DNA from: an uncultured Cohaesibacter sp.
GTDB lineage: Bacteria > Pseudomonadota > Alphaproteobacteria > Rhizobiales > Cohaesibacteraceae
DNA length: 64,000 bases
Assembly: GCF_963666525.1 (NCBI RefSeq)
Contig: NZ_OY762905.1
Coordinates: 1,904,001-1,968,000 of the forward strand
Reading direction: 5' to 3'
Part shown: positions 38,101-46,775 of the stretch, one piece after another
Numbering within the stretch: the stretch's first letter is position 1
Layout of the letters: each line of letters opens with the position of its first letter
Position numbers and translations under genes: made by a program
Notes under the pieces: generated by a model
The model's database searches: none
What the model was told of the DNA's origin: nothing
What the model saw: only the letters and a program-made list of their open reading frames with translations

Positions 38101-38181
38101 CAGAACAACAACAACGGCACCAAGCCCAAACTGGAGCAGCAACTTTTACAGGGCATCACCAAGGGCCTGTTCGGCAACTAA
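35110..38181 (+). CDS. AsmA-family outer-membrane biogenesis protein
   Basis: A 1023-residue protein anchored by one N-terminal helix (about residues 4-24) followed by a long periplasmic part. It has the AsmA N-terminal domain (FLSTDYLKAQVVALVKDQTGMTLAIGGDV), long beta-rich repeats, and the conserved C-terminal block near 780-900 (LSGKGGVTIDLTAQG, DGQINGINIPQML). AsmA proteins are thought to bridge the membranes and move phospholipid. The C-terminal 40 residues are Gln/Asn-rich. The start is GTG with AGGAG upstream. Confidence 0.87.
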   Translation: MRNIIISIVSAIILIVMALLLVPAFLSTDYLKAQVVALVKDQTGMTLAIGGDVSLSFITGIKLTTESVSLKDKQDKPLFSVRQLDFGLALSPLMKGKADITGITLDKPVITIAKGAAAETATSGNQSANPAAPGGATATPAAANEALDLSALSLRGLTINDAQIVTIDEGGHTSELVSGLNATVRIPDFNGPAEIEATLPYKDRSLSITGSLANTGRAINGQSSALDLSIDGDLFKAKVVGELALKGAQLFTANYAANIGNVTQFMDWIGADGSMLDVKTANIEGSVVALNNEIRLPSLSLTLDKQQVKAAARVFTASTSGNPLIRLAIDSSTLNFDELLNSANAKSSSGSKDSATRTDLSLLQDFDATLDFRAGRVTYQGQSLRQVKLLTQLTNGKLTVDLKSANLAKGNVQAILNGDISKLVWNGSLTARELDVGEMASLAGQKSPMSGMVSANINFAAQGLSAEEISKKGNLAGTVTLQKGQYSNPALEAAIPNRPTGSITNLSSQIKIANLDDPVDISGAFNWNGETLRYSSRIGLGELIANAPVPASLSLQAKDLSLALAGRLNPAKLSLSGSKLTIKTGSSKRLLAWLGQAVTNGTPDLPVLLSGQMDLGADRTTLKNLSLEMGQTKGTGTLDYVAGTIPSISGSFAFDRLDATPFMGNGQEQGRGANGQASRQAAQTGWDTSPIDFSGLNTIKADLTFSAKTLVARDIAMGPVGLTAKVAGGQLTTTLSQMALYSGKGNGQVSVDARTKPAKLAAKFALSGLNMKPFLSDTIGMRALSGKGGVTIDLTAQGASQAQIIKQLNGTSSIEIKDGQINGINIPQMLRSLQGNILDGWASSDAQSTDFSALTASFVFQNGVASNNDLSMLSPLFRLSGAGSIDLPNMTINYKTTPKVIAKLKGQGGPVNADGVPIPIIIKGKLTKPRIYPDIAGILENPQAILKSLEQMGGAGKDASKAIQKIEKNVTKELQKQSDKLGVDLNQLLAPQGNNQQQNNNNGTKPKLEQQLLQGITKGLFGN

Positions 38182-38214
38182 TCCGCCCGATCAGGATTGG
38201 ACGACCCGATTTGA

Positions 38215-38247
38215 GGCTGGCGTCGCGATAAAGTTGCAACGCCAGCC
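38215..38247. other. Hairpin between the AsmA gene and arginase gene
   Basis: Nine-base arms GGCTGGCGT/ACGCCAGCC around a 15-base loop, 35 bp past the AsmA stop. No T tract follows, so it may be a weak or Rho-assisted terminator. The remaining sequence up to 38416 should hold the arginase promoter. Confidence 0.45.
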
Positions 38248-38416
38248 AAAATCGCGTCTCTCAGCAAACCGCATCTGACAATTTGCGCAATTGGCCCTGT
38301 CATTTCGAGCAATTTCTGACGATTTTTATAAAAGATCGCCCCTTTTTCTTGCCGCGCCTCTCTCGTTTATTGCCTCCCAGATCAACCAGCCCAGGAATCA
38401 GGGAGCAAGAAACACC

Positions 38417-39412
38417 ATGCCAGCCACTGCTCAGGATGCAACGGAAGATACCCCGCCAGTCATTCATCTCATCGGCGTTCCGGTGCAGGATGGCACCCAC
38501 GAGAAGGGTTGCCTGATGGGGCCGGATGCCTTGCGTACCGCCGGAATCCGGGAAACTCTGGAGGGGCTTGGCTTTTCCTGCATCGACCACGGCAACCTCC
38601 AGCCCCGCACCAAGGGCGAGCAGGGAGCCCCGACCATCGCGCCTGTGGGCAAGGCCAACCATTTTGACCGGATCTCCAGTTGGACCCGCACGCTGGCGGA
38701 CATCTCGTATCAGTTGGCCCGGACGGGTTTTCCCGTGTTCATGGGTGGTGACCATTCCCTCGCCATGGGGTCGGTTGCCGGTGTTGCCCGTCATGCAGCA
38801 GAACAGGGACGGGAGCTGTTCGTGCTCTGGCTTGATGCCCACACCGACTTCAACACCCCCTCGACTACGGAAAGCGGCAATATGCATGGCATGTCCGTCG
38901 CCGCGTTCTGCGGCCTGCCCGAACTGGCTGGCCTCTATGAGCCGTCGCTGGAACACCCGATCAACCCGGCCAATGTGCACATGATGGGCATCCGCAGCAT
39001 CGACAACAAGGAGCGCGAGCTGCTGCGCCAGCATCACGTCAAGATCAACGACATGCGCGTTCTTGACGAGCTCGGCGTCATCCGCCCGCTGATGGAGCTG
39101 ATCGATGAGGTAAAATCGAAGAACGCCATGCTCCATGTGAGCCTTGACGTCGATTTCCTTGATCCGGACATCGCACCCGCGGTCGGCACTACGGTGCCGG
39201 GGGGTGCGACCCTGCGCGAGGCCCATCTCATCATGGAACTGCTGCATGAAAGCCGACTGGTCACCTCGCTTGACCTTGTCGAGCTCAATCCTTTCCTCGA
39301 TCATCGCGGCAAGACGGCGGATATTCTCAGGGATCTGACCGCATCGCTGTTCGGACGGACGATCTTTGACAGGCCAACCCGGCGCCCAGGCCCGCGTCAC
39401 GGCAGCATCTAG
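38417..39412 (+). CDS. rocF: Arginase
   Basis: A 331-residue ureohydrolase that converts arginine to ornithine and urea using two Mn(II) ions. Metal ligands are in GGDHS (about 114-118), LDAHTDFN (about 140-147) and SLDVDFLDP (about 241-249), with the later Glu in DLVELNP. The DAHTDFN spacing with Asn is that of true arginases rather than agmatinases. The ATG at 38417 gives the family N-terminus; the longer frame from 38291 runs through the promoter region. Nearby amino-acid catabolic genes fit nitrogen scavenging. Confidence 0.9.
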   Translation: MPATAQDATEDTPPVIHLIGVPVQDGTHEKGCLMGPDALRTAGIRETLEGLGFSCIDHGNLQPRTKGEQGAPTIAPVGKANHFDRISSWTRTLADISYQLARTGFPVFMGGDHSLAMGSVAGVARHAAEQGRELFVLWLDAHTDFNTPSTTESGNMHGMSVAAFCGLPELAGLYEPSLEHPINPANVHMMGIRSIDNKERELLRQHHVKINDMRVLDELGVIRPLMELIDEVKSKNAMLHVSLDVDFLDPDIAPAVGTTVPGGATLREAHLIMELLHESRLVTSLDLVELNPFLDHRGKTADILRDLTASLFGRTIFDRPTRRPGPRHGSI

Positions 39413-39618
39413 CCTGGCTCGGCTGCAGATTTGCTATCCCTTTAGGTAATTCCCCACGGACATAACGTCCTGATCGCGTTGATTAACTAGACAAAAATCA
39501 TTTCATGCCTAAAACTGGGAACAACCACAATGGCCATTCATGCCAAATGGGATAGCGGGCTCCCCCGGCCCTCAAGGCGCATGATGAACAGGCCACAACG
39601 GCATGAGGAAACGCAAGC

Positions 39619-40047
39619 ATGCAAGACAATGAACACAAGGACGACGATGCCCCGCTCCGTATCGCACTGGTGGCCCATGATGCGAAGAAGGATGACATTG
39701 TCGATTGGGTTGGCAAGCATCTCAATCTTCTGAGAAAGGCGACCTTTGTCGGCACCGGCACCACCGGCGGACGCATCAAGCAGGCCTTTCCCGAGCTGGA
39801 TATCACCCCGCTCTTCTCCGGCCCGCTGGGCGGTGACCAGCAGATCGGCGCAATGATCGCCGAAGGCAAGCTCGACGGCCTCATCTTCTTTGTCGATCCG
39901 CTCTCTCCCATGCCCCATGATGTGGACGTGAAAGCGCTCAACCGTCTGGCCGTGGTCTATGACCTGCCGATGGCCCAGAGCCGCCGCTCCGCCAACATGA
40001 TCATCCGTGGCATGATGATGGAAAAATACGGCACCATCGACTTCTGA
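39619..40047 (+). CDS. mgsA: Methylglyoxal synthase
   Basis: A 142-residue enzyme that eliminates phosphate from dihydroxyacetone phosphate to give methylglyoxal, a bypass of lower glycolysis. Residues equivalent to the E. coli active site are present: His20 (VAHD), Asp73 (GPLGGDQQ), and His100 and Asp103 in [15 protein letters not shown]. Length matches. It is a monocistronic gene with its own terminator. It does not share an operon with arginase. Confidence 0.93.
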   Translation: MQDNEHKDDDAPLRIALVAHDAKKDDIVDWVGKHLNLLRKATFVGTGTTGGRIKQAFPELDITPLFSGPLGGDQQIGAMIAEGKLDGLIFFVDPLSPMPHDVDVKALNRLAVVYDLPMAQSRRSANMIIRGMMMEKYGTIDF

Positions 40048-40086
40048 GAAAGGCCTGCGAAACAAGGTAGGCCCCCAGATCATGAC

Positions 40087-40121
40087 AAAAAGGCCGCCCG
40101 GACAACCGGACGGCCTTTTTG
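40087..40121. terminator. Bidirectional terminator between mgsA and usp
   Basis: Stem AAAAAGGCCGCCCGG/CCGGACGGCCTTTTT with a short loop. A-rich and T-rich flanks allow function for both convergent genes. Confidence 0.85.
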
Positions 40122-40140
40122 TTGACGTCTTCAGGCAGGC

Positions 40141-40575
40141 TCAGCTTTCCCGCACCACATAGACCGAACATTTGGAATGGCGCACCACGCGCGCCGCGTT
40201 CGGCCCAATAAGCATTTCCCGCAGGTCCGGCTTGTGGGCGCCGATGACGATGAGGTCGGCATCATCCTGCAGAGCTGTTTCCAGAATCTCTTCATAGATC
40301 GATCCCGACGCCACAATGTGGCGCAGATCTGCAACATGGTCGTCTCCGAGAATGTCGGCGACCCGCTTTTTCAGAGCAACCTTTGCATCCTGCACGGCCT
40401 GCTTCTGAAAATTGTCGTCGAAATAGGAACTCACCAGAGAGATGCTGAAATTGGGAACGACCGTGACGATGTCCAGTCGCGCCCCTTCCAGCCTGGCAAT
40501 CTTGTTTGCCGTCTTCAGCACAGGCGCATCATTCTCCTGGCTAATATCCAGCGCGCATAGAACCGTATTGATCAT
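40141..40575 (-). CDS. Universal stress protein (UspA family), TRAP-linked
   Basis: A 144-residue Usp with a Rossmann-like fold; the C-terminal ATP-binding signature G-(2x)-G-(9x)-G-like region is present as GAHKPDLREMLIGPNAARVV. It overlaps the upstream TRAP permease gene by four bases (ATGA), so it is made with the transporter. In other bacteria such Usp proteins (e.g. TeaD) bind ATP and tune TRAP uptake, which is the likely role here. Confidence 0.9.
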   Translation of the reverse strand: MINTVLCALDISQENDAPVLKTANKIARLEGARLDIVTVVPNFSISLVSSYFDDNFQKQAVQDAKVALKKRVADILGDDHVADLRHIVASGSIYEEILETALQDDADLIVIGAHKPDLREMLIGPNAARVVRHSKCSVYVVRES

Positions 40576-43184
40576 GCTGGCACCTCCTCCTCGCGCCTGA
40601 CACGTGCCCGCTGCAGCATATAGACCAGCCCCAGCAGCAAAAGCCCCGGAATATAGATCAAATCCTTCGGCAACTGATCGGCCTTGACTTCGGCATGCGT
40701 GATCTGCACCGGCTCATCCGCATAGAAGTCAAACCCGCCCAGCGTTTCAAAGAATGGTGTTCCCGGCATCGGCTCATCCAGTTTGGCCACACCACCCTCG
40801 TCGAGAATGGTCAAACCCTGAGCCGCCAGACGGGCTTCCCCGCCCTGTTCATTGCCGGCGGTCAGCACCAGAGTGGTTTCCTTGATGGAGCCGGTGTCGA
40901 AATCCGGACCGGAAATATTGAGCCTGATCTCATGCCCGGCCCCGATCCTGCCAAAGGCATCGGAGACCTTCGCCGGTTCAACCACCTCGAAGGGAGGCTG
41001 GATCCGGTTCATGAAGAAGTCCGGACGGAACAGGATGAAGGCAATCAGCACAAGCGCCACGCTCTCGTAGAGACGGCTCTTGGTCACGAACTGCCCCATC
41101 GTCCCGGCGGTAAAAGCCAGCACGGCGATGACCCCGATGACGGCAACCAGTAGCCCCTGATACCAGGTGACATCATACCAGATGAGATCGGTATTGAAGA
41201 TGAAGACGAAGGGCAACGCCACTGTTCGGAGCGAATAGAAGAAGGCGGTGAACCCCGTCTTGATCGCATCGCCCCCTGACACCGCAGCCGCGGCAAAGGA
41301 GGCCAGCCCCACAGGCGGCGTCACGTCCGCCATGATGCCGAAATAGAACACGAACAGATGGACGGCGATCAGCGGCACAACAAGGCCGGACTGCGCCCCC
41401 AGCTGCACGACCACACCAGCCATGAGCGAGGACACGACGATATAGTTCGCCGTGGTGGGAAGCCCCATGCCGAGCACCAGCGACAGCATCGCCACGAAGA
41501 TCAGCATCAGCACCAGATTGCCGCCGGAGATCAGCTCCACCAGATCGGCCATCACCTGACCGATGCCGGTGAGCGTCACCGTACCCACGATCACACCGGC
41601 GGTTGCCGTGGCAAGGCCGATGCCGATCATGTTGCGCGAACCATCGATCATGCCAATGCCAAGGTCATTGACCCCTGCATTGAAGGCATTCACATAGTCG
41701 TTTTCGCCACGGAACATCGCCTTCAGCGGCCGTTGGGTGAGCAGGATGACGAACAGCAGTGCCGTCGCCCAGAAGGCCGAAAGCCCCGGAGACTTCTGCT
41801 CGATCATCAGGAAATAGACCAGCACCACGATCGGCAGCAGATAGTAGAGCCCGGTCTTGTAGATGTCCTTGACCTCGGGCAGCACAATATCCTTGGCATT
41901 CGGATCATCGGGCACCAGATCCTCAACCGAGGCCGCCAGCTTGAGCAGCAGCAGATAGGCGACAAACACCAGCGCCGCCAGAATCCAGCTGGCCTCTTCC
42001 GGAACCATGGCCGTGATCCAGCCAATCGGATATTTGATGCCATAGCAGATGGCGGCAAAGCCGATGAAGAACAGGAACATGCCGATGATGGTGCGCATGG
42101 TGGAAACGGCCTTGGTGCCGATGGTCGGCATGTTGCGTTTCACCGCTTCCAGATGAACGATATAGACAAGCGCCACATAGGACAGAATGGCTGGCAGGAA
42201 GGCATGGGTGATCACTTCCATGTAGGAAATGCCCACATATTCCACCATCAGGAAGGCAGCTGCCCCCATCACCGGCGGCATGATCTGGCCGTTCACCGAA
42301 GACGCCACCTCGACAGACCCAGCCTGTTCGGAGGTGAAACCCACCCGCTTCATCAGCGGAATGGTGAAGGTGCCGGTGGTCACAACGTTGGCAATCGACG
42401 AACCGGAGATAAGCCCCGTGGCTGCCGAGCCTACGACGGCAGCCTTGGCCGGCCCGCCCTTCAGATGGCCGAGCGCGGCAAAGGCCATCTTGATGAAATA
42501 GTTGCCCGCACCGGCCTTGTCGAGCAAGGCACCGAACAGCACGAACAGGAACACGAATTTGGTCGAAACACCGAGCGCAATACCGAACACGCCCTCGGAC
42601 GTGATCCACATGTGACTCATGGCCTTTTTCAGCGAGGCCCCTTTCCAGCGAATGACTTCCGGTACCCAGTCGGAAGCACCGAAGAACACATAGATCAGAA
42701 AGATGACCGCGATGGTCGCCATGGCAGGGCCAAGCGCCCGTCGCGCGGCCTCGAACAGCAGCAGCAGACCAGCCAGCGCGACCCACTTGTCAACATCGTC
42801 GGCCAGACCGCCATTGTTGACGACCTTGTCATAGAAGAACAGGCCATAGAGCGCGATGAAGGTTCCGGCCAGCGCGAAGATCCAGTCCTGAATCGGAATA
42901 TGGTGGCGCGGACTGCTTTTCAGTGCGGGATAGGCCATGTAGGCAAGAAAAATGGCAAAGGCCAGATGAACCTGACGCGAGTTGTTGATCAGGTCGGACG
43001 GCAGGACATAGTTGGAAATCGGTGACGCCAGCAGAACCTGAAAGGCAGCCCAGACAAGGGCGACAATGGCCAAAAAGGTTCCGATCGGACCGACCGGATT
43101 TCGTGCTCCCGCATCCGTTGAGGCCACCAGCTCCTGAAGTTCCTCTTCAGAAAGCGGGCGCCCAGACGCTTTTTTCTGTGACAT
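40572..43184 (-). CDS. TRAP transporter fused permease (4TM+12TM)
   Basis: An 870-residue fused small and large membrane subunit of a TAXI-type TRAP transporter. The N-terminal small-subunit-like helices (about 30-120) lead into the large-subunit DctM-like part (GALLDKAGAGNYFIKMA, GSSIANVVTTGTFTIPLMK, PPVMGAAAFLMVEY). Near the C-terminus a soluble segment of about 120 residues (near 700-840), resembling the DUF3394 extension of this group, is followed by one last helix. It drives sodium- or proton-coupled uptake of the compound bound by the TAXI protein encoded upstream. The ATG at 43184 has GGGG about 11 bases upstream. Confidence 0.93.
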   Translation of the reverse strand: MSQKKASGRPLSEEELQELVASTDAGARNPVGPIGTFLAIVALVWAAFQVLLASPISNYVLPSDLINNSRQVHLAFAIFLAYMAYPALKSSPRHHIPIQDWIFALAGTFIALYGLFFYDKVVNNGGLADDVDKWVALAGLLLLFEAARRALGPAMATIAVIFLIYVFFGASDWVPEVIRWKGASLKKAMSHMWITSEGVFGIALGVSTKFVFLFVLFGALLDKAGAGNYFIKMAFAALGHLKGGPAKAAVVGSAATGLISGSSIANVVTTGTFTIPLMKRVGFTSEQAGSVEVASSVNGQIMPPVMGAAAFLMVEYVGISYMEVITHAFLPAILSYVALVYIVHLEAVKRNMPTIGTKAVSTMRTIIGMFLFFIGFAAICYGIKYPIGWITAMVPEEASWILAALVFVAYLLLLKLAASVEDLVPDDPNAKDIVLPEVKDIYKTGLYYLLPIVVLVYFLMIEQKSPGLSAFWATALLFVILLTQRPLKAMFRGENDYVNAFNAGVNDLGIGMIDGSRNMIGIGLATATAGVIVGTVTLTGIGQVMADLVELISGGNLVLMLIFVAMLSLVLGMGLPTTANYIVVSSLMAGVVVQLGAQSGLVVPLIAVHLFVFYFGIMADVTPPVGLASFAAAAVSGGDAIKTGFTAFFYSLRTVALPFVFIFNTDLIWYDVTWYQGLLVAVIGVIAVLAFTAGTMGQFVTKSRLYESVALVLIAFILFRPDFFMNRIQPPFEVVEPAKVSDAFGRIGAGHEIRLNISGPDFDTGSIKETTLVLTAGNEQGGEARLAAQGLTILDEGGVAKLDEPMPGTPFFETLGGFDFYADEPVQITHAEVKADQLPKDLIYIPGLLLLGLVYMLQRARVRREEEVPA

Positions 43185-43293
43185 AGATTGCAGCCCCCTG
43201 CCATCGCTCCAAAGCGCGATTTCAATCAAGCCGAAACCGTCAGACAGTTTCTACAGCACTGATCGGCGATAGCGTTATTATTCATTATGGAAA

Positions 43294-43364
43294 GCCGGAC
43301 CCGACTGAGCCGGGTCCGGTCGCAGCAGCGATTGAGCGCTTCGGGACAGTCCCCCCGAAGCGCG
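43294..43364 (-). other. Two consecutive hairpins between the TAXI binding protein and TRAP permease genes
   Basis: The first stem is CCGGACCC/GGGTCCGG around 43295-43319. The second is GCGCTTCGGG/CCCGAAGCGC around 43336-43363. Neither has a T tract. They occupy most of the 194-bp gap between binding protein and permease; 3'-end stabilisation of the binding-protein message, giving it excess over the permease, is the likely effect. Confidence 0.7.
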
Positions 43365-43378
43365 AAAAGACCGGGGAC

Positions 43379-44344
43379 TTACATCCAGCCCTTTTCCTTG
43401 TAATATTTCACTGCACCCGGATGCAGAGGAGCGGACAGGCCGTCCTTGATCATTTCTTCCGGCTTCAGGTGAGCGAAAGCGGGATGCAGCTTCTTGAAGG
43501 CATCAAAGTTTTCAAACACGGATTTCACAACGGTGTAGACAGCGTCGTCGGAAACCTTGGCAGAGGTCACCAGAGTGGCGCCAACACCGAAGGTCTTCAC
43601 GTCATCCGGGTTGCCACGATACATGCCGCCGGGAATGGTGGCAGAACGATAGTAGGCATTGTCGGAAATGAGTTTTTCAACAGCTGGGCCGTCAACAGCA
43701 ACCAGCACCGAATCACAGGCCGTGGTGGCTTCCTGAATGGAACCGGACGGATGGCCGACGGTGTAGACCATGGCATCGATTTGGTTGTCACACAGGGCTG
43801 CAGACTGTTCAGCAGCTTTGAGCTCCGTTGCCAGAGCAAAATCGGCATTGGTCCACCCGAGGGCTTCCATCAGCACTTCCATGGTGCCACGCTGACCGGA
43901 CCCAGGGTTACCGATATTGACGCGCTTACCCTTGAGGTCGGCAAAATTTTTCACGCCGGCGTCAGCACGGGCAACAACGGTGAACGGTTCCGGATGGATG
44001 GAGAAAACGGCGCGAAGATCTTCGAACGGGCCTTTGTCCTCGAACTTGGATGTGCCGTGATAGGCATGATACTGCCAGTCGGACTGGGCCACACCGAACT
44101 GCAGCTCACCGTCACGAATGGTGTTGATGTTGTAGACCGAGCCGCCGGTTGATTCGACCGAGCAGCGGATGCCGTGTTCCTTGCGACCCTTGTTGACCAG
44201 ACGACAAATAGCGCCACCGGTTGGATAATAAACGCCGGTTACACCGCCGGTACCGATGGAAATGAAGCTTTCGGCAAAGGCAGCCTGAGAAAAGCTCAGA
44301 CCTGCAGCCAAGGCAGCTGCTGTAACGGTCAATTTCTTCAACAT
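43379..44344 (-). CDS. TAXI-family TRAP substrate-binding protein
   Basis: A 321-residue periplasmic binding protein with a signal peptide of about 24 residues (cleavage after AFA). The mature part begins [20 protein letters not shown], the hallmark of the TAXI (TRAP-associated extracytoplasmic immunogenic) family. It captures the substrate for the fused permease. Known TAXI ligands are glutamate and other small acids; here the adjoining aminotransferase and BKACE genes suggest an amino-acid-like compound. It is 42 bp downstream of the rpiR gene and probably co-transcribed. Confidence 0.92.
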   Translation of the reverse strand: MLKKLTVTAAALAAGLSFSQAAFAESFISIGTGGVTGVYYPTGGAICRLVNKGRKEHGIRCSVESTGGSVYNINTIRDGELQFGVAQSDWQYHAYHGTSKFEDKGPFEDLRAVFSIHPEPFTVVARADAGVKNFADLKGKRVNIGNPGSGQRGTMEVLMEALGWTNADFALATELKAAEQSAALCDNQIDAMVYTVGHPSGSIQEATTACDSVLVAVDGPAVEKLISDNAYYRSATIPGGMYRGNPDDVKTFGVGATLVTSAKVSDDAVYTVVKSVFENFDAFKKLHPAFAHLKPEEMIKDGLSAPLHPGAVKYYKEKGWM

Positions 44345-44386
44345 GAAGTTCTCCCTGAGTTGATGGATATGTAAATCCAGATTTGT

Positions 44387-45247
44387 TCAATCCCAGAACT
44401 CGCCATATTGGCGGTTCCGGTTTTCCACCTCTTCAATCCTGGCGCGAGCACTATCCCCCGCTCTAGCAACCAGCATTCCTACAATTGTTTCAATTAGCAC
44501 AAGCGTTGCGGCATAAGAAGAAAAGAATTGTGGACTCTCTGTCGGCACGATGAAACTGGCCGATGCACGGGATAACGCGGGGCAGGCGATATCATCGGTG
44601 ATTACAAGCACATAAGCGCCGGCGTCAGCCGCCATCTCGGCAGCAACGATCGCCCGTCGGGCATAGGGTGCCATGGTCAGGACGACAACCACGTCCTTGT
44701 CATTGAGCCCCACCATCGCCGAGCTGAGGGAGGCCCCCATACGCCCGATCACCTTCCAGTTGTCGGCAAAATAGCGGGCCAGATAGCCAAAATACTCCAT
44801 GAAGCCGGTGGAACTGAAGGCACCGAACAGCAGCACTTGCCGGGCGCTGTTCAATTGTTCGACCACGTCGACAAGCCGCTCCTGATTGAGATCGCGTTCC
44901 ATGCGCCCGAGATTTTCGAGACTGGCCGAAGACTGCTGCTCGAAGAATGAACGCGCCCCGTCATCGGCCCCATTGCGCACAAGCAGGCTGGCCCGCTCGG
45001 AAAAGGACAGCGCCTGCCGCCCCATCCGGGCCCGGCACACATCACGCATCTCTTCATAACTGGCAAAGCCAAGCGCCTGCGACAGGCGGGTGAAGGTGGA
45101 AGGCGCCAATCCTGCCATGGCGGATACGGTCCGCAGGGAGTGGGTCGCGACATCGATTTCATGATCGACCACGAAATCGGCGGCCTGCTTCAAGCGCTCG
45201 CTCAACTGGCTGTATTGGCCAGAAATCCTGTCCTCGATCGACTGCAT
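44387..45247 (-). CDS. RpiR/MurR-family transcriptional regulator
   Basis: A 286-residue regulator with an N-terminal HTH-6 domain (about 1-78, VSAMAGLAPSTFTRLSQALGF) and a C-terminal SIS domain (about 120-260). SIS domains bind phosphosugars in many members, but RpiR regulators of amino acid or osmolyte genes are also known. It heads the minus-strand TRAP operon and faces the aminotransferase gene, so it probably controls both. The ATG at 45247 is used; a TTG three codons earlier is possible. Confidence 0.88.
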   Translation of the reverse strand: MQSIEDRISGQYSQLSERLKQAADFVVDHEIDVATHSLRTVSAMAGLAPSTFTRLSQALGFASYEEMRDVCRARMGRQALSFSERASLLVRNGADDGARSFFEQQSSASLENLGRMERDLNQERLVDVVEQLNSARQVLLFGAFSSTGFMEYFGYLARYFADNWKVIGRMGASLSSAMVGLNDKDVVVVLTMAPYARRAIVAAEMAADAGAYVLVITDDIACPALSRASASFIVPTESPQFFSSYAATLVLIETIVGMLVARAGDSARARIEEVENRNRQYGEFWD

Positions 45248-45452
45248 GCCCTGCAACTGGCTCCATCAAAAGTCGCATGTCCAGACACTAAAATTTCAAT
45301 TGTTTTAAAGAAAGTCAATAGTTGAAACAAATGTTTCTTTGATATATACCTCAGCCCTTGGAACGATCCGGGCGAGCTCCGCCCGGCATCTTGAAATCGT
45401 CCCTTGAAATCGTTGCTGCGGATCCTTTTCCGCCCTATCAGCAGGCACGCCC
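45248..45452. promoter_or_regulatory. Divergent promoter region with candidate RpiR operator
   Basis: An AT-rich 205-bp intergenic stretch. GAAAC-AAAT-GTTTC at 45324-45337 is a perfect inverted repeat within a longer TTGAAAC/GTTTC context. A related TTTCAATTG word lies about 30 bp to its left near 45294-45302. RpiR-family sites often contain TGAAA/TTTCA half sites, so this is the probable switch for both the TRAP and the aminotransferase-BKACE operons. Confidence 0.55.
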
Positions 45453-46775
45453 ATGTCCCACATCTTCCCTCGCCACACCAAATCCAATCTCCCAACTGTC
45501 GATCACGCAAATGGCGTCTATCTCTATGACACCGAAGGAAAATGCTATCTGGATGGATCGGGAGGGGCCGCGGTATCCTGCCTTGGTCATGGCGATCAGG
45601 ACGTCATCAACGCCATCAAGCAGCAGCTGGATGCCGTTCCCTTCGCCCACACCAGTTTCTTCACCTCGAAGCCGGCCGAAGCACTGGCCGACAAGCTGAT
45701 CGCGCACGCCCCCGAAGGCCTTGAGCGCGTCTATCTGGTGTCCGGCGGCTCGGAAGCCATCGAATCCGCCATCAAGCTGGCCCGCCAGTATTTTCTGGAA
45801 ATCGGCCAGCCACAGCGACGCCATATCATCGCCCGTCGCCAGAGCTATCACGGCAACACCCTTGGCGCGCTGGCAACCGGTGGCAATCTGTGGCGACGCG
45901 AGCCCTTCGCGCCTCTGATGATCGAGACCAGCCATATCTCGCCCTGCTATGAATATCGCGACCGCAAGGAAGGCGAGAGCGCCTTTGACTATGGCCAGCG
46001 GGTTGCCAATGAGCTGGAAACCGAAATCCAGCGCATCGGCGCAGAGAATGTCATGGCCTTCTTCGCCGAACCGGTGGTCGGCGCGACGGCAGGGGCTCTG
46101 CCGCCGGTCGAGGGCTATTTCAAGCGCATTCGCGAAATCTGCAACAACTACGGCATCCTTCTGGTGCTTGATGAAGTCATGTGCGGCATGGGCAGAACAG
46201 GCACACTGTTTGCCTGTGAGCAGGACGGCATTGCACCGGACATCCTGACCACAGCCAAGGGCCTTGGCGCGGGCTATCAGCCGATCGGAGCCATGCTCTG
46301 CACCGGCAAGATCTATGAGGCCATCGAAAGCGGCACCGGCTTTTTCCAGCATGGCCACACCTATATCGGCCACCCGACGGCAGCAGCGGCCGCTCTGGCA
46401 GTCCTGACCAAGCTCACGGATGGCGGCATGGTTGAACGGGCCCGGGAAACTGGCAAAAAGGTAAGGGCAGCACTGGAGACAGCTTTCAGTGCCCATCCCC
46501 ATGTCGGTGACATCCGTGGCCGCGGCATGTTTCTCGGCATCGAGTTTGTCGAGGATAAGGCGAGCAAGAAGCCGTTCGACCCCGCTCTGGCCGTCGCCAA
46601 GCATCTCAAGAAGGCAGCTTTCGATGCCGGTCTCATCTGCTACCCGATGAGCGGCACGATCGACGGCAGGTTCGGCGACCACATCCTCCTCGCTCCCCCC
46701 TTCATCTATGAAGACAGCCATATCGAGGAACTGGTTGCCAAGCTGAAGATCGCCATCGACAAGGTGCTGCCATGA
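45453..46775 (+). CDS. Class III pyridoxal-phosphate aminotransferase
   Basis: A 440-residue omega- or beta-amino-acid type aminotransferase. It has the glycine-rich PLP phosphate region (SGGSEAIESAIKLAR), the cofactor Asp in LVLDEVMCGMGRTG, and the Schiff-base Lys269 in TTAKGLGAGYQP. Class III enzymes act on amino groups away from the carboxylate as well as on beta-amino acids. Overlap of four bases with the next gene, a BKACE enzyme using beta-keto acids, suggests the product here is a beta-keto acid. It is divergent from rpiR. Confidence 0.87.
   Translation: MSHIFPRHTKSNLPTVDHANGVYLYDTEGKCYLDGSGGAAVSCLGHGDQDVINAIKQQLDAVPFAHTSFFTSKPAEALADKLIAHAPEGLERVYLVSGGSEAIESAIKLARQYFLEIGQPQRRHIIARRQSYHGNTLGALATGGNLWRREPFAPLMIETSHISPCYEYRDRKEGESAFDYGQRVANELETEIQRIGAENVMAFFAEPVVGATAGALPPVEGYFKRIREICNNYGILLVLDEVMCGMGRTGTLFACEQDGIAPDILTTAKGLGAGYQPIGAMLCTGKIYEAIESGTGFFQHGHTYIGHPTAAAAALAVLTKLTDGGMVERARETGKKVRAALETAFSAHPHVGDIRGRGMFLGIEFVEDKASKKPFDPALAVAKHLKKAAFDAGLICYPMSGTIDGRFGDHILLAPPFIYEDSHIEELVAKLKIAIDKVLP

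Noticed and set aside
41358-43025. A 555-codon frame opposite the TRAP permease
   Set aside because: Its product is His/Gln/Asp-rich with no hydrophobic or domain pattern, typical of an antisense shadow of a membrane protein gene.
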